Source: Methanodesulfokora sp964525965
GTDB lineage: Archaea; Korarchaeota; Korarchaeia; Korarchaeales; Korarchaeaceae
Reading direction: 5' to 3'
DNA length: 19,339 nt
NCBI GenBank assembly: GCA_964525965.1
Contig: CAZGKA010000053.1
Span: 1 to 19,339, forward strand
In this document: one piece after another, positions 13,249 through 19,339 of the stretch
Layout: every line of letters starts with the position of its first letter
Numbering within the stretch: position 1 is the stretch's first letter
Made by a program: the position numbers and the translations under genes
The notes under the pieces: model-generated
What the model saw: the letters and a program-made list of their open reading frames with translations, nothing else
Databases searched by the model: none
Told to the model about the DNA's origin: nothing

Positions 13249-15363
13249 GTGTCTGATACGAAGAAGGTTGCGGTCTTCATCCTTTTAGCGATTCTTGTAG
13301 TATTTTCAGTGCCTTTTGCGGTAATAAGGCCTGTATCAGCGGCGAGCACCCCCCTACCTGTGATGGTTAAGGAGTACTTAAACGCCACGATTACAACGGA
13401 TGGAGTCAGCGTTCATTGCGGATCTTGGAACATTACCGGGTATATAATCGTTCTGAACAACAATACGGGTGAGACGGTCTCAGATATATGGCTGCCCCTC
13501 TACGTTCCCTCGGGCGTCACCTGGGTGGGTGTAACCGCGCCTACATATGCCACGGTAACAAACACAACCTCCTCCACGGGAGTTCCCGCTCCTGTTGCAG
13601 CTGCCAACACAGGGGCTAACCTCTTCATACATATAACGGAGTTACAGTCGGGCGATAATGTCACGATAAAATATCAGTATCTTGGTTCTGGCTGCCCTCC
13701 GATAAACATATCGGAGGCAATCTCTCCTAACAAGATCGTTGATGCCAAGAATCAGACGGTCACGGTTAACCTGACGATAATTAACGGCCTTCCATTTGAT
13801 GTCAACTTCAAGGTTGAGAAGATTTTACCTAACGACAATGGAACCGAGGGTTGGGCCAACCTGCCCGACAATCCTGAGTTCATAAGCGGTGGAACTCCCT
13901 CTGTTGGGGCAGTCTCCTATTCCAGTAAGAGACTTAACTGGACACTAAATGGAGGAACTCTGGCAGCTGGTGGTTGGTTCACAATAACTTCCGGAAGCAA
14001 CGCGTCGATAAACGGTTTTCAGATAGCAGGCGTCCCCAACCTTACTGAAGTCGGGGGAAGCACCGCTAAGATATCTCTGGGAAGGGTATTCTTATACTTC
14101 ACAGCACCCCACACCCTTACGGGCCTCAAGGTCGGGACATTGTTCGCAGTTGGTAAAGCTCAGGTGGAGGCTAAGAAGCTTCAAGGGACCTCTGCTCCCA
14201 ATACCTGGAATGAGAGCTTGATCTTCTACGACAGTAGTGGCGTCTTCGAGTACGATGTGTATAACACTACTGTCTGGGCCACCAACAACACGAACGTCCC
14301 CAACGTAAACATTATCACGGGGAGCTTGAACACAACCCAGAGATTTAACATAGCTCAGGTACCTCCTGGAGGAAGTTTCTCAACGGTTCCTCTGAACTTC
14401 TCGAACACTGGAGTGCCCGTGGTCTGGGGTCTTGTTAAGTTCAAGATATCCGAGAGCCAGACCAATGGATGGTGGAACTACACCAACTTCACCTACACGA
14501 CCGACACATCCGGAAACAGTACCTACGCTGTGTATGAGGAGCTCTGGGTCGTCAGAGGTTACCTGATAAAAGCAAGGAAAGAAGTAAGAGCAATATCCTC
14601 AGGAAACTACTCAATAATGATATCTGTGGAGAATGCTGGAGAGTACATGACCCCCTACGTGCAGTTCTATGACGTAGTTCCTCTAGGATTCTCTCCGGGT
14701 GTGACTAACGAGGGCCAGATGGTGTTTAGACCGCTTGACATGCTGGTCAAGGATCTGGTTCCAGGATCCTCGCCGCCTGACTACAGCTTGATAACAGCAC
14801 CTGCAGGATACACAAAGGGATACGTCTGGGAGTGCTATCCTATGCCAGCTCCTCAGGCAGGGTTCGTGGACTACTTCGGAGGAACCGGGCTCTCCTATGC
14901 GAAGAACGAGGTTGTTACTCTAGCTAACGGAACTAACGTAGTTCTGAATGTCTACCCGGTCAACACCTCGGCAGTTGATGTGAACGGAACGGACTACCTG
15001 ATAAACCAAGAGTTCACCATAGGCACCGGGACGGGGGCGACCACCTTCAATGTAAGCTGGATAGATCCTCTACTCGCAACTGGAGGAGGATATGTGATGA
15101 TCTCCGCTGTAGGAACCTATTCCAACCTGAACAAGAAAGTCTTCAACCCTGTGGCCATAAGGTATTTCGTCGGAGGGAGCGGGAACTACAATGCAAGCAA
15201 GCTCTACATAGTCGGAGTGGATCCCCGCAACACACTCAATGCGAGGGCAGTCCTAACACCAAGCATCTCTGTGAGAGTGGGATCCACAACTCTGGAACCT
15301 TACTTCATCATAGCTCTCTTCGCTCTGCTGGTAGCGGCAATCCTCCTCACGAGGAGGAGATAA
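13249..15363 (+). CDS. S-layer-like secreted surface glycoprotein with C-terminal membrane anchor
   Basis: No family is recognised with certainty. It starts with GTG. Residues 1-32 form a Sec signal peptide: KK, a hydrophobic run VAVFILLAILVVFSVPFAVI, then a likely cut after PVSA. The bulk (about 33-675) is rich in Thr, Asn, Gly and Val with alternating strands, suggesting several Ig-like or DUF11-like beta-sandwich domains. I count about 26 N-x-S/T sequons, so heavy N-glycosylation is likely. The C-terminus is a single membrane helix (YFIIALFALLVAAILLT) followed by Arg-Arg-Arg, leaving the protein outside and anchored. Size, glycosylation, anchor and its own TATA box suggest an S-layer or main cell-surface protein. 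Two further secreted proteins follow on the same strand. The manC gene in the same window could supply sugar nucleotide (inference). Confidence 0.75.
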   Translation: MSDTKKVAVFILLAILVVFSVPFAVIRPVSAASTPLPVMVKEYLNATITTDGVSVHCGSWNITGYIIVLNNNTGETVSDIWLPLYVPSGVTWVGVTAPTYATVTNTTSSTGVPAPVAAANTGANLFIHITELQSGDNVTIKYQYLGSGCPPINISEAISPNKIVDAKNQTVTVNLTIINGLPFDVNFKVEKILPNDNGTEGWANLPDNPEFISGGTPSVGAVSYSSKRLNWTLNGGTLAAGGWFTITSGSNASINGFQIAGVPNLTEVGGSTAKISLGRVFLYFTAPHTLTGLKVGTLFAVGKAQVEAKKLQGTSAPNTWNESLIFYDSSGVFEYDVYNTTVWATNNTNVPNVNIITGSLNTTQRFNIAQVPPGGSFSTVPLNFSNTGVPVVWGLVKFKISESQTNGWWNYTNFTYTTDTSGNSTYAVYEELWVVRGYLIKARKEVRAISSGNYSIMISVENAGEYMTPYVQFYDVVPLGFSPGVTNEGQMVFRPLDMLVKDLVPGSSPPDYSLITAPAGYTKGYVWECYPMPAPQAGFVDYFGGTGLSYAKNEVVTLANGTNVVLNVYPVNTSAVDVNGTDYLINQEFTIGTGTGATTFNVSWIDPLLATGGGYVMISAVGTYSNLNKKVFNPVAIRYFVGGSGNYNASKLYIVGVDPRNTLNARAVLTPSISVRVGSTTLEPYFIIALFALLVAAILLTRRR

Positions 15364-15441
15364 AACAGGAGGGAGAAGAGTTTAATAGCTAGCTAGCCAA
15401 AGAAACCTCGGAAAATAGAGAAAGAAATGGTTTGATCATTT

Positions 15442-15461
15442 GATTAAAAAGGATTAAAAAG
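15442..15461 (+). repeat. Tandem 10-base direct repeat before the 221-residue surface protein gene
   Basis: GATTAAAAAG occurs twice in a row, ending ten bases before the ATG at 15471. The gap 15364-15470 also holds a TTTAATAG element and the palindrome GCTAGCTAGC (15388-15397). The repeat may be simply A/T-rich promoter sequence; the AAGGTAAG after it is the probable ribosome site. Confidence 0.4.
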
Positions 15462-15470
15462 GTAAGAACT

Positions 15471-16136
15471 ATGGTGGGAAAGGAGAGCCTCATTATTCCA
15501 TTATTTTTTGCCATGATTCTCTCAATACCTCTCGTTCAGGCCCAGCCGTCCACCGCTTACCCGTTAGTGTACAAAAGGGTCTTCATCTCTCTGAACGTGA
15601 GCAGCGATGGCTCGGCATTAGTATCGTATAAGCTCGTCATGTTGAATGAAGGAACTGTTCCTGTAGTTCCGGGTTATGGAATTATAAAAATTACAGGGAA
15701 GAAGGTCCTGAACGCTGAAGGACTGAGCTTGAAAAGCGGTCGAAAACTTGACGTTACTGTAGACAAGGATAAGGTGAAGTTTGGGGTCTGGGACGTGATA
15801 AAACCAAACAGGTCTCTTAGCGTTGAAATTCGTTTCAAGATAAGCAGCTTTGTGGCGAAGGGAGTCCTCTTCGATGAATATAAATTTGAAACAATGTTCT
15901 CCTATCCAACAGAGGAATGCAGGATAGTCATAACTCCTCCCAAAGGGGAGCACGTGGTCTCGGGGAAGGACACGCTGGTGGTGAAGAACCTAAAGCCGGG
16001 GACCCCAGTTCTCGTAAGTGGCGAGATCAGCATCCTTCCTCTCCCTAAATCACCAGTCAAGTGGTACATACCCTTCTGGTTAATAGCCATAGGTGTTGTG
16101 GCGACGGTAGCTCTTCTTCTAAGAAGAAGGGGCTAG
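15471..16136 (+). CDS. Small membrane-anchored surface protein with one beta-sandwich domain
   Basis: The function is not recognised. The protein has 221 residues: a signal peptide (about 1-25, SLIIPLFFAMILSIPLVQAQ), an extracellular beta-rich domain (about 30-190), and a C-terminal membrane helix (WLIAIGVVATVALLL) ending in RRRG. The N-terminal strand pattern RVFISLNVSSDGSALVSYKL resembles the first strands of the upstream 704-residue protein (EYLNATITTDGVSV), so the two may share a domain type; this is by eye only. It carries few glycosylation sequons. The next gene starts seven bases after its stop, pointing to a two-gene transcript and to a shared surface assembly or anchoring role for the very large protein downstream (inference). 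Confidence 0.7.
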   Translation: MVGKESLIIPLFFAMILSIPLVQAQPSTAYPLVYKRVFISLNVSSDGSALVSYKLVMLNEGTVPVVPGYGIIKITGKKVLNAEGLSLKSGRKLDVTVDKDKVKFGVWDVIKPNRSLSVEIRFKISSFVAKGVLFDEYKFETMFSYPTEECRIVITPPKGEHVVSGKDTLVVKNLKPGTPVLVSGEISILPLPKSPVKWYIPFWLIAIGVVATVALLLRRRG

Positions 16137-16143
16137 CACGAGA

Positions 16144-19100
16144 ATGGAGTCCAAGACCCTGCTGATAGCTGCTCTGCTGCTTATGCTAGCCCTCCAAGAT
16201 GTTATTATAATTCAATCGGAACCGATGACCCCCCTAATAAGGATCCAAGGTGGTTACCTCCATCAACTTGGAGATGACGTCGTTGTGAAGATTTACTTCC
16301 CTGAAGAAGGGTTTCACGAACTTAAGGTGGTCCTCCTCTCCAGCAGCCAGAACAGGTCAGTGGAGCTATTCCCAAAAAATCCGCGATGGGTCTCGGTCAA
16401 CATATCCGGGCCATCCTCGCTGATCCTCACCATCAACACAACGAACCTCAGCGTAGGGGAGTACACAATTATAGCTTTTTTGAACAAGGGGGGCAGGGCG
16501 TCGGAAGCGCGTCTGGTGCTTGACTCGCTCGATGTGGTGTTTCTCCCTCAGGAGGAGGTTCTCCCGGGAATTGTAAGGGTCAGAATAATAACCAGATCCG
16601 CATTGACAGGAGAGCTCAGGAGCTCCAACCTGACCCTGGTGCTGAAAAGCTACAACATAACGGTGTTCTCTAAGGGCGAATCAGACCTGAGACTAAACCT
16701 TTCCCCTGGCAACTACAAGATACTTGTCATTGCTAGGAGTGGTCCCCTCAGGACTGTTAAATGGGAGAACCTATCCGTGGCCGGCTCGCCCATTATACTG
16801 GTTAAGAGGATAATAACTCCCCGGGAGAAACTGAACATAACTGTCTGCTGGTTAAAGAAGCCCGAGCTTGAAGTCATATCTCCGACAAACTTTTCTGAGA
16901 GACTCAACCTGACAGCCGTAAACTCAACCTGTTGGAGAACAGCTATTTCCCTCCCAAACCCCATCCCTCTCGGAAATTATATCGTAAAGGCGTCCTCAGC
17001 GGGAGTCATGTCAAAAGCAGTTGTGATGGTCACTTCGATAAATGTGACCTTTATCTCATCCAATGAGACCTTTTTGGTCCGTGATGCCTTCACAGGTGCC
17101 CCGATAAATGGAACACTTGATCTCAATGCCGCTCTGACCAACGGTAGTGTGCTGAGAATGAATCTAACGCTGGTGAGGGGAAGAACGGTTGCAAGAATTC
17201 CCTTAGAAAAACTAGCCAATATGAGCGTGTTCGTAGCAGATGATCGTGGAATTTCGACCTTTCAAGTGTTCTCAGCGCCACCTGTGTTTCTAGAGACGAA
17301 TAAAAGGATCTACTCTCCAGGGGATGTGGTAGAGATTTCTTGCAGGGGGTTAAACAACCTCTCAATAGTTACGCCAACTAACAAAACTCTTTACCTGAAC
17401 ATCACAAGGAAGGGCAATCTGGAGAGGGCGTCTTATCCCCTCAACTCAAGCGTAGAGCTCGGAACCTATCAGGTCATCGGTTTGTATCCAGAAGGTGTGA
17501 TCCGAAGGAAGTTTGAGGTATCAACAATAGAGATCTCAAGCGAGTACAAGTGTGACAAAGTTTGCCTGCTGCGAATCGAGGCTCATGATTTCGTGTCGAG
17601 AACTCCTGTAAACGGGACAGCTCTTCTGGAGATATCTAACAAAACCATGGTGTCACGGATAAAGAACGGTGTCGCCTCCTTCAACTTCTCTCTCGAGAAG
17701 GCTACGGATGTAAAGGTCGAGATCATGGATTTCAAGGGTCTGAGGAGAATAGTTCTACTTCATGTGGATCCGACCACCTGGATCTTTTCAACAAGGTCAG
17801 TCTACTTAATTGGGGAGCGCATCAAGCTGGAGACGTCCACCTCACTTCCCGGAAGGCTGATTCTGCTTTCCGCCGGGGGAAAGGTGGTCTTTAAGAAGTC
17901 GGTTCTCCCGGGAAGAAGCACGTTCTCAGTAGACACCGGAAACCTAGATCCGGGAGAGTACACAGCTGTCCTCAAGGTGAGGAACAAAACTTTCAGGTGT
18001 GACTTAGAGCTGGTCAAGCTGACAATAGACGTGAGCGCTCCTTCGACTGTGCTTAGCGGAAATCCGATCGAGGTAAGTGGAAGTGTTCTGCTGAACGGCC
18101 TTCCGATAGATACAACTTTGTTCTACTCGGTGGATGGCAGGATTAGGGGAACAACAGAAGTGAAGAGGGGTTCGTTTGGGCTGAGTATAGCTCCTCTTCC
18201 TGTGGGTCATCACAAGCTTCATTTTATAGTGAAATATGATGAGCTGAGCGTTCAAAATGACACAATGATCGAAGTTGTGTCCCCTGACAAGGCGAAAGTG
18301 GAGGTGAAATCAGGTAGCCTGATATCAATAAACAAGATCTCGATCAACGGAGGTAAGTGGCTTCCGCGCTCGGGCTTCGAGGTGAGGGTGAGCACGCAGC
18401 CCTCAGAGAGGCCCTCTGCTGAAAACTATAGAAGAAGGACATCGAACTTGTCTGCAGCAGATATTCAGAGGTTGATCAGCGAGGGCCGGAGCCAGATAAA
18501 TAAACAAGTGACCAAGCTGAAGATCCCCCCAACAAAACTTCCCGGAGAAGTGACTTTGAGGATAAGCTTAGGGAACCTATCAACGGGTACTCAGCTCTGG
18601 ATCTTCGATCATGGAGCGTGGAGGAGAAAACCAGCCCTGATTAGTGGAAACGAGCTGATCATAAGAGCAGCTGATGGGTTACTGAACGATGCCGATGGTG
18701 AGATGAACGGTGTGATTGATGTTAGATTCGCTGTGGGCGAGATGCCCTCGGGATTTAAAAAGATGGGTAGAACCTGGATAAAATCAAATAAGGGTGTTCT
18801 AAAAATTCTAAGCGGAAACTCCTATGAGATATCTGGACTCAAACCTGGAGCTAATGTTAAGGTCGAGCTGGTCCTTCCCATCCCCGTGGCTGGATGGGTC
18901 AGAGTGGGCAAGATGAGGAGGGGCAAGCTCATATTTCCTAGTTATTCAGTATTAGATAATTATACTATTCTTATGAATATAAGAGATAATGGCCCGTTCG
19001 ACAACGATCCCAGACCCGGAGTGATAAGAGATCCCCTAGTGTACGTCTACAACGTGACCACCACCTCTTGGACGGGCACGGGATCCTTGGGTAACGCTTT

Positions 19101-19339
19101 GGATAGCGCAGGAACGGACGGTGGAGTAAGCATAATAGACTTCGATATACCCACGACGGCGACAGGTTTCAATGGCCTGTGGTGGACTATAACAGCCACG
19201 GCACCCGTAGTTCTTCAGAACGACGGTTATCCAACTATAATAGATGGCGCATCTCAAACAATTAATGTGGGAAATACAAACCCTGGTGATCTAGGCACGG
19301 GAGGGCCTGTTGGAGTGGGGAGAGATGGAATTCCTGACT
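16144..19339 (+). CDS. Giant multi-domain secreted surface protein, partial (C-terminus outside window)
   Basis: The frame is open from ATG 16144 to the right edge, 1065 codons without a stop. Residues 1-25 are a signal peptide (TLLIAALLLMLALQDVIII). Residues about 30-780 look like a series of Ig-like beta domains with many N-x-S/T sequons and recurring GEYT, GNYK, GTYQ turns. Near 780-960 come two related domains, each a strand-rich part with a Trp-containing hairpin followed by an Asp-rich loop: NDADGEMNGVID (848-859) and DNGPFDNDPRPGVIRDP (948-964). These resemble the calcium-loop ends of choice-of-anchor U domains. From about 970, TGSLGNALDSAG, IIDFDIP, WWTITATAPVVL and YPTIIDGASQTI resemble the lead-in of right-handed beta-helix (CSLREA-type) surface proteins. 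It starts seven bases after the small anchored protein. Adhesion or sheath function is inference. Confidence 0.8.
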   Translation, partial: MESKTLLIAALLLMLALQDVIIIQSEPMTPLIRIQGGYLHQLGDDVVVKIYFPEEGFHELKVVLLSSSQNRSVELFPKNPRWVSVNISGPSSLILTINTTNLSVGEYTIIAFLNKGGRASEARLVLDSLDVVFLPQEEVLPGIVRVRIITRSALTGELRSSNLTLVLKSYNITVFSKGESDLRLNLSPGNYKILVIARSGPLRTVKWENLSVAGSPIILVKRIITPREKLNITVCWLKKPELEVISPTNFSERLNLTAVNSTCWRTAISLPNPIPLGNYIVKASSAGVMSKAVVMVTSINVTFISSNETFLVRDAFTGAPINGTLDLNAALTNGSVLRMNLTLVRGRTVARIPLEKLANMSVFVADDRGISTFQVFSAPPVFLETNKRIYSPGDVVEISCRGLNNLSIVTPTNKTLYLNITRKGNLERASYPLNSSVELGTYQVIGLYPEGVIRRKFEVSTIEISSEYKCDKVCLLRIEAHDFVSRTPVNGTALLEISNKTMVSRIKNGVASFNFSLEKATDVKVEIMDFKGLRRIVLLHVDPTTWIFSTRSVYLIGERIKLETSTSLPGRLILLSAGGKVVFKKSVLPGRSTFSVDTGNLDPGEYTAVLKVRNKTFRCDLELVKLTIDVSAPSTVLSGNPIEVSGSVLLNGLPIDTTLFYSVDGRIRGTTEVKRGSFGLSIAPLPVGHHKLHFIVKYDELSVQNDTMIEVVSPDKAKVEVKSGSLISINKISINGGKWLPRSGFEVRVSTQPSERPSAENYRRRTSNLSAADIQRLISEGRSQINKQVTKLKIPPTKLPGEVTLRISLGNLSTGTQLWIFDHGAWRRKPALISGNELIIRAADGLLNDADGEMNGVIDVRFAVGEMPSGFKKMGRTWIKSNKGVLKILSGNSYEISGLKPGANVKVELVLPIPVAGWVRVGKMRRGKLIFPSYSVLDNYTILMNIRDNGPFDNDPRPGVIRDPLVYVYNVTTTSWTGTGSLGNALDSAGTDGGVSIIDFDIPTTATGFNGLWWTITATAPVVLQNDGYPTIIDGASQTINVGNTNPGDLGTGGPVGVGRDGIPD

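Noticed and set aside
16713..18255. Several minus-strand open frames of 71-83 codons
   Set aside because: They fall inside the uninterrupted plus-strand frame from 16144 and show no protein-like features.

Overview
The window reads as chromosome of a thermophilic archaeon, most likely of the TACK group (Korarchaeota or a relative; inference, moderate to low confidence). Supporting signs are TATA-box promoters with short leaders, heavy use of AGG/AGA arginine and ATA isoleucine codons, the siroheme-dependent (Ahb) route to heme, a ThiI without a rhodanese domain, a zinc-ribbon protein resembling the TackOD1 family, and N-glycosylation-rich surface proteins with a C-terminal anchor. Gene density is high. 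No gap between genes exceeds about 140 bases, and I saw no rRNA, tRNA, CRISPR array or insertion sequence.

Layout. (1) 1-1140, minus strand: the N-terminal 380 residues of a mannose-1-phosphate guanylyltransferase/mannose-6-phosphate isomerase (manC), running off the left edge. It diverges from the next block across one symmetric TATA box. (2) 1201-6023, plus strand: a heme block made of a fused siroheme decarboxylase AhbA-AhbB, the radical SAM enzyme AhbC, a divergent Met8/CysG-like precorrin-2 dehydrogenase, the radical SAM enzyme AhbD, and heme O synthase (CtaB/COX10). Together they could take precorrin-2 to siroheme, then heme b, then heme O, which implies a heme-copper type oxidase elsewhere in the genome. 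(3) 6092-10575, plus strand: thiI followed by smc, scpA and scpB, the last three with overlapping reading frames. The SMC is only 777 residues because both coiled-coil arms are about half the usual length. The ScpA lacks the usual first helix of its N-terminal domain. This looks like a naturally miniaturised Smc-ScpAB condensin. (4) 12050-10549, minus strand: an ECF-transporter S component and an AIR-synthase/HypE-like ATPase that lacks the HypE C-terminal cysteine. (5) 13115-12189, minus strand: a protein with six CxxC pairs (three zinc ribbons) and a possible nuclease-like C-terminal domain. (6) 13249-19339, plus strand: three secreted or surface proteins. These are a 704-residue S-layer-like glycoprotein, a 221-residue membrane-anchored beta-sandwich protein, and the first 1065 residues of a very large multi-domain protein that is still open at the right edge.

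The strongest leads are the compact condensin, the giant surface protein with two tandem EF-hand-like beta domains followed by a beta-helix lead-in of a kind I associate with bacterial adhesins, and several oddities in the heme block: the gene fusion, a replaced catalytic aspartate in the precorrin-2 dehydrogenase, an AhbD without a convincing start codon, and a perfect inverted repeat around the TATA box of the heme O synthase gene.
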